A stretch of 64,000 nt of DNA from Eustoma russellianum (Eukaryota > Streptophyta > Magnoliopsida > Gentianales > Gentianaceae). The position numbers and the translations under genes were made by a program. The stretch lies in the NCBI GenBank assembly GCA_036186865.1, contig AP025069.1, positions 17,736,808 to 17,800,807 on the forward strand. The letters run 5' to 3'. This document shows, piece after piece, positions 1 through 12,097 of the stretch. The notes under the pieces are model-generated. The model made no database searches. It saw only the letters and a list, made by a program, of their open reading frames with translations, and was not told where the DNA came from. The first letter of the stretch is position 1, and each line of letters opens with the position of its first letter.

Positions 1-35
1 CCCTAAATATACTCTAAGGTGTCTCTATATATGAC

Positions 36-715
36 CTATACCTTGTTAACCTTAATCTTATGTCTCCATGAACTCCTATCCTGGACCATGTCCTCAGAGA
101 GGTGCAAATCTAGTAGGTCGTGCCTAATCTGCTCATCCAAGTCAGTTTGGGCATGCCTTTACTCCTGTTCCCCTCTACAATGAGGCTTTCAATTGCTCTG
201 ACTGACGCCATTGTCTATCACCGTTTGACATGCCCAAACCATCTCATTCTTCCCTCCCTTATCTTATCTGCTATACTAGCCACGCCTAACCTTTCTCGAA
301 ACAACTCGTTTCTGATCCGGTCTAGCCTTGTATGCCCACACATCCACCTCAACATCTTCATCTCTGCCACTTTCATCTTCTGTAATTGTGACCTCTTGAT
401 GGCCCAGCAGTCTGTCCCACATAGCATTGCCGGTCGCACTGCCACCCTATAAAATTTTCCCTTTAATTTAGTTGGAAAATTCTTGTCACACAGCACCCCT
501 GAGGCCGTCCTCCATCTACACTAGCCTGCTTGAACTTGATGTGCTACATCATTATCTATGTCGCCATTCTGCTGCACAAATGATCCTAGGTACTTAAACT
601 TACTTACCTGTGGTACCACTTGACCGTCGATGGTGAGCTGGCTATCCTCACTGTCTGCTACACCGCTGAAGTTGAGTGCAAATACTCGGTGCTTGACTAT
701 GATTTAGTTGCATGT
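36..715 (-). pseudogene. RTE-type LINE pol, C-terminal part
   Basis: This is the 3' end of the polyprotein of an RTE-type non-LTR retrotransposon, read on the minus strand. The longest open piece (218-496) shows the post-RT region typical of plant RTE elements: KLKGKFYRVAVRPAMLCG, then DCWAIK, then EMKMLRWMCGHTR and a GRMRWFGHVKR end. Upstream, at about 560-700, another frame gives a DGQVVPQVSKFKYLGS block. The tail continues to a stop at 36-38. At least two frame changes or stops break it, so it is a dead 5'-truncated copy. The catalytic YADD-type box is not in the window. Assignment to the RTE clade rests on these motifs; I am confident it is a LINE and fairly confident of the clade. Confidence 0.85.
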
Positions 716-894
716 GATCTTGTTGCTTGATTGGTATAGGGTTAAGTTGGTAAATTTTATTTGCAAAGAGAAGCAAGTTATTTTTTATGTTGTTATTTAC
801 TTTATCACACTGCTAGCAGCAGCTTTTGCTTTTGTTGGAAAATGTTGGGTTTGATTGATTGATTGACTTTATCACACTTGCTTCTCAATGTATG
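716..894. other. Unassigned AT-rich spacer
   Basis: No coding or repeat signature that I can name. It contains a short GATT reiteration (about 855-868). It lies between the LINE fragment and the recognisable end of LTR E and may be the decayed start of that LTR. Confidence 0.4.
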
Positions 895-1328
895 ATCCTA
901 TGGTAAATATAGTGAGGTTACTTGCTGGGCGAAGGCTTGCTCATACTATACCTTTTCATGTTTTTGCAGATAATCAAGATTACGAGTTAGTTTATGTTGA
1001 GGATGATCAAGAGTGTGGTTTCTGATGCTCGGGGACATATGAGGAGATCTTGAGGGTTTAGTTAAGATATTTTTATCAATTTGACATTCTACTGTTGTGA
1101 CTTAGCACTTCCAATTTGCATTATGTTTTCTTATTACGTTGGATTTTCCTAGACTTACATTTATGGATGATTATTTATTTTGAGATTTTAATTTTTATGA
1201 CCTTCGCTGACACCGATTTGTGTCATTTTATTGACATGTAATTGATTGTATTGACGCTTTGTATTTTCCTTAGTGAAATACGGCGGGAGAGTCGTTTCGA
1301 GTACTATGGCTCGAGGCGGGTCGCAACA
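895..1328 (+). repeat. LTR end of gypsy element E (5'-truncated)
   Basis: The end of a gypsy LTR in plus orientation. The block CTTAGTGAAATACGGCGGG, then a GC-richer stretch, then a terminal ACA matches the ends of the other gypsy LTRs here (K at 14285 and 19128, I at 61642, and the complement of D). It is directly followed by a primer-binding site, so this is a 5' LTR. The start of the LTR is lost or too decayed to see. Confidence 0.8.
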
Positions 1329-1330
1329 GG

Positions 1331-1342
1331 TGGTATCAGAGA
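1331..1342 (+). other. Primer-binding site of gypsy element E
   Basis: TGGTATCAGAGA lies two bases after the LTR end. It is complementary to the 3' end of plant initiator tRNA-Met (TGGTATCAGAGC) with one mismatch at the last base. It primes minus-strand DNA synthesis in LTR retrotransposons and fixes element E as plus-oriented. Confidence 0.9.
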
Positions 1343-1650
1343 ATGACTTTAGATCCACGGCGAAAACGTAGATTTAGGTCATGATTGTAGAACTATGTTA
1401 TGATTTTGTCCTTAAGATATGATCTTAGACTTTGGCATGATGATAGTAAGTAACGACTCTAGAAATAAGTAAGTTAGACTTAAGTGATGATCGGATGGGG
1501 GATATGTGTGCTTAAAATACACTAGACTGTGTTATTTCTTGTTTAGTTATGCTTTAAATTCCGTTTTGCATATACCCTCATACCCGGCCATTTATTCCCA
1601 AATTTTGTTTGATATAAATTATAAATTGTGCAAAATTGTAACGTTACAAC
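1343..1650 (+). other. Untranslated leader of gypsy element E
   Basis: Non-coding leader between PBS and gag. It has several degenerate copies of a motif of the form AAGNTATGATCTTAGAC, for example at about 1415-1430 and 1465-1500. The same motif family follows the PBS in elements K, I and D (complement). Confidence 0.6.
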
Positions 1651-2032
1651 ATGATGCTATCAAGGAGAGATAACAGCAACAACGACAATGGCAATGGCAA
1701 CAATCAGAGTGTTTTGCCCCAGGCACTGGTAGATGCCCTGGTACAGATTGGTGAGGCGGTAAACAGGGCGGTTCCTCAGCCGCAGAGCAGGGGACTTGCT
1801 ACTACTATGACAGGATGAAGAGGGTACATGTCCTGATGTTTGATGGGGGCACGGATCTAGATGGAGCTGAGAGGTGGTTACGTAAAGTCGAGAATAACTT
1901 CGTACTTCTTCAGGTGCCAGAAGATATGCAGACACTAGTGATCCACCCCTTTCTGATTGGGGAATCGGATAAATTGTGGATGACTGTGGCAATGTATTTG
2001 CTACAACCTGTCAGTTGGGTGTAGTTCCAAGA
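1651..2032 (+). pseudogene. Gypsy E gag, N-terminal fragment
   Basis: Start of a chromovirus-type gag. From the ATG at 1651 an Asn/Gly-rich N-terminus leads into LPQALVDALVQIGEAV, a sequence also seen in the gag remnant of element I (about 62130). A stop ends this frame at 1814-1816. A second frame (1815-2024) carries the gag core start: VLMFDGGTDLDGAERWLRKV, then NNFVLLQVPEDM. Gag is the structural protein that packages the element RNA. The gene is cut at 2032, where gypsy element A begins in the opposite orientation, so capsid and zinc knuckles are absent from the window. Dead copy. Confidence 0.8.
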
Positions 2033-5000
2033 TGTAGCGCCCCGTCCCAGACTACGTCTATAGAACGATTCACCCTCTTTACTCTACTACGAGAAGTACA
2101 AGGTGTTGATACCAATCATATACACATCTCGTACGAGAAGTAGATCGATATAATGAAAGCATAAAAACTTAAACATAAAAGTTTATAAATCCGAGATCAT
2201 CCAAAATAAGGTACAAACAGTCCCAAAGAGTCAGAAAGTCCCGTAATACAAAACATCAACAGCTAAATAAAGTCATCATCTTGAGGCCTAAATCACTCGG
2301 TCACGGGTAATCTCCTCTCTGCTCATCCTCGATGTACTCGACCTCAAAAGTCCTGTCCTCTGCAAGTCTATGTAAATACAATGGTTAGGCGATAAACAAA
2401 TCACCTAGCAAGTCCAACTCTTGTATCCGCCATGCCGGATCAATGAAGATGAGACATGATAGGAATAACAAATATAAAAGCGTAAATAAATTACATGTCT
2501 CAGATTCACAAAAATAATTAGTATCACACACACACATATATATATATATATATCAAGCACATCAATAAATGTAAGACATTCATAGCATCATCACTCAAGG
2601 AATAAAACATCTATTCTATCTACACCCATAAGAGTCTAACCGAAACATGTTCATTCTTAGCTTATGTATTCATGTCCTATACTAACATCAAAGTCCCCAT
2701 ATATCCTTAATTGCCTCTCATGGGATAATAATTATCTTATTTACTAATAGTAATGTTAATATTATCTTATCATGATGTTAAAAGTCATCTTTAATCATGA
2801 ACTTTAAACTTCATAAGACATGATCTTTGGAAATGCATGACATGAGCTTTCTTTAACATGCAAAAGGTGACATAAACATATGATGGTCGTCTCCATGTAA
2901 GAACGATATCAAAGATATATGAAAGGATTCCTCATATAGTCACATGTACAAATATGACTCCCTTTGGTCCAACCAAGGTGTTACGTCATATGTACATATC
3001 ACTAACGGTGACCGTAATGCCAGATATCCCTTGGGTCCAACCCAAGTGTTACATCGGCTTATAAACATAACATAACATATCATAACACAACATATTCCCA
3101 TGACACCAACCAGTCCGGACCTGGTGTCATGTCGGCCACCAACATGTCAAACACGACATGATCATAATATCACGTAACATGTCTCGGAATCGTTCGTCTC
3201 GTTGGTAGGTTCATTACGTGGCCTTATCTTTCTTTTAAAAAAATATGACTTTAACACATGACATCAAAAGCATAACTTTCTTTGAAAACATCATACTTGA
3301 CATAACGTGATTTTCTTTCATTTCGTAGGCTTGACTTGAAAACATAGTTCTTTCTTTTTTTAAAAGATGTGTCGTGGTGCAAACAAACTTAACCTTATTT
3401 CTTATGTTCATTAAGTGTCCGTTTAGTCTCATTTGTCATTTAAACTTATACTAAACGAAAACCATAAAAAACACATCACGTATATCGCATAACTCATACA
3501 ATCCCAATTTTGCCCTTTCTTTGGGCTCACGGCTAAGGCATCCAAAAACAACCCCTATTTGGGCCAATTCAACACTCATCTAATTCTTGAAATCAACCTT
3601 GCATCTTCATCCTAAAATCATAGCAAAATCATTAACAATATCATAATATCCAAACTTATCATAATAACATAACTTAAGAACATAACATATAACATATGTA
3701 ACATAACCATAAGTTTCACATAACATACATGATTCATACATCATAGAGATGGAGTTAAAAAGAGAAAATGAGGTGTGTCACATCCCACCCCTAAAGCCAT
3801 GGGGTAGGGGTGTTCTACACCCCTCAAAAGGCTTCAATTGTTAATCATTTTCTTCCTTACTTGTTTTATGATTCTTATGCTCACGTTATGACATGAAAAT
3901 GATGATATTTATATGATCAAAACATAAAGAAAGGGTCATAAACTTGTGATAATTTATCCAACAGAAACATGCTCTCTTATACACCAAAAACTACATACTT
4001 GAAAACTAATAAAACAAAAAAACACAAAAGGTGAAAGAGAGCATGAACACATACCTTATTTGGCATTCAAATGCAAGATTAAACGCCTTTGAATAGGTGA
4101 AAAATCTTGCTCAAATGGGTGGCTACAAGAAACAACCCTGTTTTTTTTATAAATTTTACATATAAAACTTGGAAGAAAAGAGATGATCATCATACATATA
4201 AAAATGAAGCTCAAGAACTATACTCTAATGTAATTTCTGGTTTCAAAGATAGTCAAAACCATAATATATCACCAAAATGGAGAAATAAACATGTCAAATA
4301 TATAGGATGATCATCTCATAGAGAATATATTCAAAAGAGAGCAAAAAGTCTACTTTCAAGAACATGCAACACACTTTCTTTTTAAAAACCAACACTTTGT
4401 TCATGTACTGCACATGCATGATCATATGAGGCTTACATCTAAGATGATTTTCACATAGATAGTCATATTAATAATGATTTAAGTCTCATATCATAAGTTA
4501 TACATAAATCATTAATTGTGACATCATCTACACAAATAAACATAACTTTATAACATATTACAAAGAAAATGATTGAAAATAGTCTTGAATGATCCTATTA
4601 TATGAACATAATTTCATAGCTTAAAAATAGAGCATGATTGATCTATGTGAAGGACTTGCCTTAAGAGTCTTGATTTGAAATTTAAATGGTGAGATTTCTT
4701 TGAATAAACTTGCCTTTTGAACAACACTTGAAGGTTTCACCTTCTTATACCTCCTTAAGTGTGACGTTTTTTGCATGGGGTGGGGAAAAGATAGATTCAT
4801 GTTTAATGAAGGTATAATAGAAGGATTTAAGAAGGTTTCTAAAAGCAAGCCTTACCTTTTCTTGATTCAACCTAGATGTTTAGAAAGCTCCCTTCTTTAC
4901 CCCAACTTGGAAGAGTTTTTCTCCCTCTCTTCGCTCTACATTGAACACGTTTTTGATGGTGAAAAATAAGGGTAGAGAGATCTTCTTGAAGAAAGAATCC

Positions 5001-5703
5001 TTGAAGAACAATTAGTCAGACATACCTTAGATGGTTGAAGAAAGTTGTTTAACTTCTTGTTCTTCTTTCTTTTTCTAGGCTTGAAGAAATTTTTTCTTCC
5101 TTCTCTTCCTTAGGGGGGACGTTTTTTGGGCTCAAGGTAAGGTGGTAGAAGGTGCCTTGAAAGGGTGACATATGAAGAAGTTCTAGAGTGAGATGGATGG
5201 ATTTTAGGTTGTAAGACTTGAGGTGAGAAAATTTGAGCTTCTCCCTCCCTTCTCCCTTATAAAATCCGGTTGGAAGAGTAGTGGTAGGAGAGGAATGATT
5301 ACACTTTCTTGGAGAAGAGGTAGGCATCTCACAAGGGAAGCTTTTGGTAAGAAAAGTAGCCTATGCATGTTGTTGATGTGAAGCTTTAGGTAAGGATGAG
5401 TGTTGCTCATAAGAATGTTGTTGAGAGGCTTTTTGGTCTTCTCAAAGCTTGGTGGGTTGGGGGCGGTCATTAGGAAAGGGGGATGGGTAGGTTGGGACAA
5501 AATATTTTCTAGAGTTTTCCAAGCCTATTTTGGTCATTTTATTTTTTGGAAAAATATTGTGTCATGATTTCAATTGTATTTAAATAAAAATATGGTTGTG
5601 ACATAACTTATGGCCTCCAGTTTTTATTTAAAGTGTGCATACAACATCTTGTCACATAACAACACATTTTTAATTTATTTGGTACAGGGAGCGGGTCGTA
5701 ACA
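2033..5703 (-). repeat. 3' LTR of gypsy element A (minus, 3.67 kb)
   Basis: A long LTR, shown here as its complement. The left end, TGTAGCGCCCCGTCCCAG, is the complement of the shared gypsy LTR end GGGGCGCTACA. The right end, GGGTCGTAACA, matches the position of GGGTACAACA that ends the LTRs of element D. Just beyond it lie a purine-tract complement and the tail of pol. At 3,671 bp it is close in size to the 3,430-bp LTRs of D, as expected for the Del/Tekay lineage. It is AT-rich with no credible ORF. The matching 5' LTR is not in the window. Confidence 0.8.
2525..2553. repeat. (CA)n(TA)n microsatellite in LTR A
   Basis: About six CA dinucleotides run into about nine TA dinucleotides. Simple repeat inside LTR A; no function inferred. 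Confidence 0.85.
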
Positions 5704-5738
5704 TCCTCTCCGCTTATGAAAAGTTTTGTCTTGGAAAC

Positions 5739-7326
5739 TTACGTACCTTGTATGAAGAGCTGAGGGTATTGCTCCCTCATTTGCTGCTCCGGCTTCCATG
5801 TCGCTTCACATTCAGAATGATGGCTCCACTGCACCTTCACAAACAGAATCGAACGTCGCCTCACCACCTGCTCCTTTTAATCAATGATCCGAACCAGGAC
5901 CTCATCATAAGTAGCATTGTATTGGATTACCACTGATTGTTCTTCTAAAATATGACTCAAATCATGAACGTACCATCGCAGCTGAGATGCATGGAACACG
6001 TCATGCATCTGCGACAGTGAAGGAGGCAATGCCAGATGATATGTTACAGCTCTGATTCTTTTCAAAATCTCAAAGGGTCCGGTGTAACAGGGACTCAGCT
6101 TTCCTTTAACTCCAAATCTCATCACCCCTTTGGTCGGCGAGACCCTCAAGTAGACCTTCTTGGCGATATCAAACTCAATCGGTCTCCGCTTAGCACCTGC
6201 GCAATTTTTGCTACGATCTTGGGCTGCTTTCAACCTTTCACGGATCACCTTGACCTTTTCCAAGGTCTACTCAACTAATTCTGGTTTGGTGATGGCTCTT
6301 TCACCAACCTCATCCCAATAATGAGGAAACTGACATTTCCGCCCATATAATGCTTCAAACGGTGACATCCTAATCGAACTATGGTAACTGTTGTTGAATG
6401 AGAATTCCAGTAGCTTCACTAACTTGTCCAGGTTAACACTAAAGTCAATCGCACACGCACGCATCATATCTTCCAAGGTCTGAATAGTTTGCTCGAGTTG
6501 CTCGTCAGTCTGAGGATGGAGACTGGTACTTATCCTAATTTCGGTGCCCATTGCCTGCTGATAAGCTTTCTAGAATCGTGCCATCAAGCGAGGATCTCTA
6601 TCACATATAATACTTATCGGCATGCCGTGAAGACTCATAATATTATCCATATACAAGCTCACCAGTTTATCCATCGGTGCTTGAATAGACATTGCAGGAA
6701 GTGCATAGATTTGGTGAGTCGGTCGACCACTACCCATATCGCTTCATTACCACTCCGTGTCTTAAGGATTCCAGTAACGAAATCCATGGTGATGTGTTCT
6801 CATTCCCATTCAGGAATTTCTAATTATTGCAGAAGACTGGCAGGTCGCTGATGTTCCGGCTTTAACCTGTTGACATACCAAACATCACTCTATGAATTTT
6901 GCAATCTGCGCTTCATTCTGTTCTACCAATGGTTTCTTTTCACATCCTGATACATTTTGGTAGCTGCCGAATGAATTGATAGTCTTGAATTATGGGCCTC
7001 CTTTAAGATCTTTTCAAGTTCATCAACATTTGGTGCACACAACCTTTCTCGAAACCAAAGACTACTGTCATTGTGAATCCGAAAATTAGCTACCGGTTCC
7101 TTCTTCAACTTCTCCAAAATTTTGGACAACTCATCATCTTCTTCCTGGGCATCTTTTATTCGATCAATTAGCGTTGGTGTAATCATCAATGTGGCCAAGA
7201 CATTTGCAGTGGAATCAACTATCCTACTCGAATTCAGCCATCTCTTTTTGAAGCGGAGCCTGCTTGCATGACTTGAATTTCTTCTCAATGCATCAGCCAC
7301 TTTGTTTGCTTTACCTGGGTGATAAT
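5739..7326 (-). pseudogene. Gypsy A pol, 3' part: RNase H end, integrase, chromodomain
   Basis: Minus-strand remains of a chromovirus pol. Reading 7326 to 5739: the end of RNase H with YHPGKANKVADAL, the linker and integrase zinc region (6923-7326), and the integrase core with HPQTDEQLEQTIQTLEDMMR (6267-6551), holding the Glu of the DDE triad. Then comes the C-terminal GPFEILKR and LPPSLSQMHDVFHASQLR block (5877-6263), and finally a chromodomain end (VKVQW, then EATW, then QYPQLF) that stops at 5739-5741. The region 6552-6922 is not open in any one frame, so the first two catalytic Asp residues cannot be read continuously. Frame changes occur at about 5880 and 6265. RNase H is cut at 7326 by copia element B and resumes at 41271. 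Integrase would insert element DNA; the chromodomain would target chromatin. Confidence 0.88.
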
Positions 7327-7800
7327 TATAGAGAAAACTCACTTTAATCATCATTTAATAATCACACAAGAAGAGAAGAATGTCACTTGTGTTATTCATA
7401 AACAGCCATTGAAGGCATATATACACGGATGGCACCAACGGCTAGTAAAGGTGACAGCGACACTTCAACAGCTAATTTGCCGGATAATGACCAACCGTTT
7501 AAACTAATCCTACATCATCAAGTTAGATGGAATTTTGTAGTCCTATGATCAAATAACATGCATATACACTAACTTGATACAATTAAACAAAAAAACAAAG
7601 ATATTTATAGACAAGAATATCTGATCGATGCCTTAAAGAAAGTGCTCGACAGAATGCCTCAATGATCAGGTCAGCAGCTTGGCACGCCAGTGTGAGTCTG
7701 GCATGCTTGGGACATCAGTGTGATCCTGGCATGCTTGGCATACACATTCTGCGGCTTGTCATGGTCTATACTTTCTTTAGATATAGTATGTATTCCAACC
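7327..7800 (-). repeat. 3' LTR of copia B (474 bp)
   Basis: Begins TATAGAGAAAACTC on the plus strand and ends TATTCCAACC, whose last base has changed from the expected A (complement of TGTTGG). It matches 23609-24022 plus 41203-41265 along its whole length. A tract-like TCCCCCTC (complement of a polypurine tract) follows at 7801-7808, as expected on the pol side of a 3' LTR. Confidence 0.85.
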
Positions 7801-9939
7801 TCCCCCTCAAGCTTGAGGTGTATATGTTGATTTAGCTTGTTAAGTAGTGAATTGGCGACTTGAACACATACTGGTTTGGTGAGTATATCTGTAATCTGTT
7901 CCTTGGACCTGATGAAGTGATGTTTTAGCTCTTTTTCCTCTATCTTCTTTCTTAAGAAGTGTCAGTCAATTTCAGTATGCTTGGATTTGTCATGTTGCAC
8001 AGTATTTTCAGTCATATGAATTGCAGATATGTTGTCACAGTGAACATGGATAGGAAGAAGGACATCAATCCTAAGATCCTTCATTACCCGGTTGATCCAT
8101 AAGCCTTCACACACACCAAGGGCTAAGGCTCTTAATTCAGCTTCAGCACTAGTTCTAGAGAAAACATGTTGCTTTTTTGCTTCTCCAAGTTACCATGTTT
8201 CCCCATAGATAAGAGGCATAGCAAGATGTAGATCTCATATTAGCTTTAGACCCTGCTCAATCTGCATCAGCGAAGACTTGTATATCTTTGATGTCAGTTT
8301 TCTTAAAGAATAGCCCCTGACCAGGTTTAGATTTTAGGTACCTTAAGATTCTCAGAGCACAATTATAGTGATCAGCAGTAGGATTTTGCATGAACTGACT
8401 AATGAAACTTACTCAATAACATATGTCTGTCCTGGTATAAGAAAGGTAGAGCAACTTACCAGTAAGTCTTTGATACCTCTGTTTATCAGTATACTCTGAT
8501 TCACCTTCCTTCTATGGCTTGTACTCAAGTTCCACTGGAGTGCTTGCAGGTTTGAAGTTTATCATTCCCATTTCGTCCAGTAAATCCAAAATATACTTCC
8601 TCTAGAAAATACAAATTCCATTAGTAGTCGTGGAGGCTTCCATACCCACAAAATATCTTATCTGTCCTAAGTCTTTAACTTCAAACATCTTAGCTAACAA
8701 TTCTTTTGTATCTTTAATACTATTGTGATGTTTTCCAATAAGAATTATGTCATCAACATAATCAAGAATAATAACATAGTACATGCTGCTTGTGGATTTT
8801 ATAAATAGAGTGTGATCACTTAGTCACTGAGAATACTAAAAGATGCTACAGTTGTATTGAACCTCTTAAACCATGATCTAGAAGATTGTTTAAGACCATA
8901 GAGTGACTTATTCAATTTACACACCATGTTTTTATTTGATTCAGAAGTGAAACCAGGTGGAAAGTGCATATGAACTTCTTCTTCCAAGTTGCCATTAAGG
9001 AATGCATTCTTAATGTCAAGTTGGAAGAGTGGGCAGTCTAGATTAACAGCCAGGAAGAAGATGATTCTTGCAGTGTTAAGCTTTGCTGCTGGTGCAAAAG
9101 TCTCTTCATAGTCAATACCAAATGTTTGAGTGAACCTTTCAGCAACCAACCTAGCCTTATACCTATTGAGTAAGCCATCAGAGTTGTACTTGACAGAGAA
9201 AATCCATTTGCATCCTACATGTTTGATATCCTTCTTAGCAGGTATCAACTCCCAAGTCTCATTTTTGATCAAGGCAGTCATTTCTTCAATGACAGCCTTT
9301 TTCCACTGAGGTTGTGATAAGGCTTCCTCAATATTTCTAGGAATACTTATAATGTCAAGTGATGAAACAAATGCTTTCGAGTTTCCAGTCAGACAATTGT
9401 AAGAGATATGGTTCCCAATTGGATATACTTTTTTACACATGTTCTGACTCCTTTCCTAATTGCAATAGGTTTGTCATCAATTGGGATAATTTGCCTAAAT
9501 GAGGAAGACTCTTCTTCAGCTTCTGCAGCGGGTCTGCATACCTCTTCCTCAGTATCATCTAGACGTTGATTTTCCTGTAGTGGGTACTGGTTCTCCCCCT
9601 CACTTAAATTTTTGACTTCCCTTGCATTCTCATTATTAAGGAGATCAATGATACTCCAGGTGTTGCATTCTTTTTCATGATCAGTGTCAGCTATACCCTT
9701 ACCATAAAATGCCTACGATCATCAAATACAACATCCAAGGAAACATACATTTTCCTTGATGAGGGTGAGTAACACTTGTACCCTTTTTGAGTATGAGAGT
9801 AACCAAAAAAGATGCACTTTTAAGACCTCATATCTAGTTTAATTCTATACTGCTCCAGCATGTGCCTATAGACAATACAGCCAAAGATTCTCATAGGTAG
9901 TTCAGATAACACGTTGGACTCAGAAAAGTACTGAGACAA
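7801..9939 (-). pseudogene. Copia B pol: integrase end, reverse transcriptase, RNase H
   Basis: Minus-strand copia pol read from 9939 down. 9939-9640: integrase tail and the GKCIFFGY/YKCY region, broken by stops. 8820-9440: the reverse transcriptase palm and fingers, with WKKAVIEEM, WELIP, GCKWIFSVKYNSDG, then FQLDIKNAFLNG, then KLNKSLYGLKQ. 8602-8784: the catalytic YVDD box (LDYVDDIILIGK). 7830-8240: the RNase H end with a DILTKP-type motif, in several frames. The order INT-RT-RH defines Ty1/copia. Several frameshifts and stops make it a pseudogene. The upstream half of integrase is lost at 9939, where the SIRE element J begins. Confidence 0.88.
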
Positions 9940-10580
9940 TGTTAGGTCCGAAATACACTCTAGAGGGGGGTGATTAGAGTGTTTGGCTATTTTGCGGAAT
10001 TTTCTCGTTTGCTCAACTCAAAAAGATATTCAAAATCAGAGCAAGAATGGGAGATGAGAAGTAGTGAATGAGTACACCAGATATAGAGTGGTTCGAATCG
10101 TAAATGATTCTACTCCACTACCACTTTGTTTCCAAAGAGGATTTTCAACAACTGCTCTTCTTATTATGAACAATAAGAACAACCACAGCAACACTTACAC
10201 TAATACTTTAGTGTAAGCAACAGCAACAGCAACTTATTTGCACAAAACACACTTGTGCAACTACAGAAACTATAGCTCTTAGCAAGAACAACTTCTTGCT
10301 TCCTCACAACTTTAACAAAAGTTCCCTCAAGAACTTCTCACAGTGGGTTGAAGAAATATAGTAAGGTTCACACTTTCTCACAAGTCTAAGCACAAGCAAG
10401 AGATCAAATATTTATGATTCCTCTTGTGCTTGACTCTCTTTCTCTCAATATACAATAATAAAGATCAAAGAAAAGCTAGACAAGCTTTAAACAAAATTAC
10501 AAGTATGAGTGAAATGTACAACAATGGAAAATGAAGCTAGATGATGTTGAAAGTGTGTTTTAGCTCCATCCAAGCCTCCT

Positions 10581-10590
10581 CTATTTATAG
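10581..10590 (-). promoter_or_regulatory. Probable TATA box of LTR J
   Basis: CTATAAATAG on the minus strand, in the sense orientation of LTR J. It is a strong plant TATA match, and LTR G has the same box at 45789-45798. Probable RNA polymerase II promoter core; the start site is not visible. Confidence 0.6.
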
Positions 10591-10860
10591 ATGAAGTTCA
10601 CCATGTTTTTGAGGCTCTCCACCAAGTCTTCATCTTCAAAAATGTCAAGATAATGCCCAAATAGTCTCTAGCCACCCTATGGAGTGATTTGATCTTGGAT
10701 AGCCACCCTAGAGAATCTTAGACATGTATACAATAGTCAATGAAGCATGTAATAGGTTGGGTTAAAGTCCACAAGAAGTTTGAAGAAGATTGGAAAGAGA
10801 AAACCTTAAAAATTTGCCTTGGATTTTGTTCTAACATTCAGAAAATTTGAATTCTGGAGG

Positions 10861-11210
10861 ACATCGATCGATCGAAGTCCCTGGAAGGGAGAGATCGATG
10901 TCCTCTGATCCAACATCGATCGATCGAAGTCTTGGGAGGGATAGATCGATGTTCTCTGATCCTACATCGATCGATCGAAGTCCTAGGAGGAAGAGATCGA
11001 TGTTCTCTGATCCTACATCATTCGATCGAAGTCCTGGGAGGGAGAGATCGATGTTCTCTGATCCTACATCGATCGATCGAAGTCCTGGGAGGGAGAGATC
11101 GATGTTCTCTGATCCTACATCGATCGATCGATGTCAGGGGATGAAGTGACATCGATCGATCGATGTCTCCAGCTTGAGAGATCGATGTCAACCAGTGAGT
11201 TCCAATCTCA
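10861..11210. repeat. 51-bp minisatellite with CGATCGATCG core in LTR J
   Basis: Units start at 10861, 10913, 10964, 11015, 11066 and 11117, spaced 51-52 bp, each opening with ACATCGATCGATCGAAGT and containing GAGATCGATGT. Two shorter derived units follow to about 11210. As 51 is a multiple of three, the array is open in several frames on both strands; those ORFs are by-products. The same core occurs in LTRs G and M. Confidence 0.9.
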
Positions 11211-11317
11211 ACCATCTTTGGACATAATGTGTTTTGCCCATCATGCATCAAATATCAAATATAAATTTAACTTATTCAAAACATCTTTTTATCATCAAAA
11301 CATTTTACAACTTAACA

Positions 11318-12097
11318 ATCTCCCCCTTTTTGATGATTTCAAAACCACGACTCAAAAGATGTTTTTACATGATACTTTTTCAACTAACCTTGATATTTTA
11401 CAACTCCCCCTTAGTTCATGCTCCCTTATCATATGAACATATAAAAAAACTTCAATCTACCCAACATGCTCCCCCTCAAACTATGCATCAAGTTTCATAT
11501 TTTCATCATTTCAATATGTAAGATATCATGCCAAGAGACTTCATGCTATGTCATCCAACTTCTCAAAGCTAACAAGCTAACATGTTATGCATACTACCAA
11601 CTTAAGACCATATAGCTAACTTAATATGCCAAACCATGCCATGCCAAAACTATACCAAAAAAAATCATATCAAGTCATACTAAGAACATGTCAAAACTAT
11701 ACCAAGTAATGTCTATCCAACAATTCCAAGCATGGTGTCATGTCAAAACTATACCAAGCAATGTCTAACCAACAATTCCAAGCATGGTGTCATACTAAGA
11801 ACATGCCAAAACTTATACCAAGCAATGTCTAACCAACAATTCCAAGCATGGTGTCATACTAAGAACATGCCAAAACTTATACCAAGCAATGTCTAACCAA
11901 CAATTCCAAGCATGGTAAATCCAATGCCCAAACAATCATGCCAACAACCAAATATTTCTCCCCCTTTTTGAAAGCATCAAAACATAAGAGATATTAAAAT
12001 GAAGGATAAATATCATTAGGAATATACCAAGTTTTGAGATACATAGGTAAACTCAAACTTGTAAAACTACTTTATAGCTACAAAGGAATAGGGATAA
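11318..12097 (-). other. Non-coding 3' internal region of SIRE element J
   Basis: AT-rich region between the tract and the env-like ORF. It has further CTCCCCC blocks (about 11404, 11468, 11957) that look like duplicated purine tracts, and a tandem repeat at 11692-11915: four copies of a 51-64 bp unit built around ACCAAGCAATGTCTAACC and AACAATTCCAAGCATGG. No ORF of interest. Confidence 0.6.
11321..11337 (-). other. Polypurine tract of SIRE element J
   Basis: TCCCCCTTTTTGATGAT on the plus strand is the complement of an ATCATCAAAAAGGGGGA tract. It sits four bases from the LTR end and matches the tract that primes plus-strand synthesis in SIRE/Maximus elements. It fixes J as a minus-strand element. 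Confidence 0.75.

Larger units (their letters stand above)
9940..11317 (-). repeat. 3' LTR of copia-SIRE element J (1.38 kb)
   Basis: Plus-strand ends are TGTTAGGTCC and ACTTAACA. Close to the left end is CTCTAGAGGGGGGTGATTAG, the complement of the CTATTCA..CCCCTTCTAG box that ends the SIRE-like LTRs here (compare F at 23048-23068). The right end abuts a purine-tract complement with the TCCCCCTTTTTGATGAT signature of SIRE/Maximus elements, so this is a 3' LTR in minus orientation. It carries a 51-bp minisatellite and a TATA box. It interrupts the integrase of copia B. Confidence 0.75.

Noticed and set aside
10847..11251. Overlapping ORFs of about 70-100 codons on both strands with regular SIDRSPGRERSM-like peptide repeats
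   Set aside because: They arise from a 51-bp (3 x 17) DNA repeat with a palindromic core, are open in several frames at once, and lie in the non-coding LTR J.
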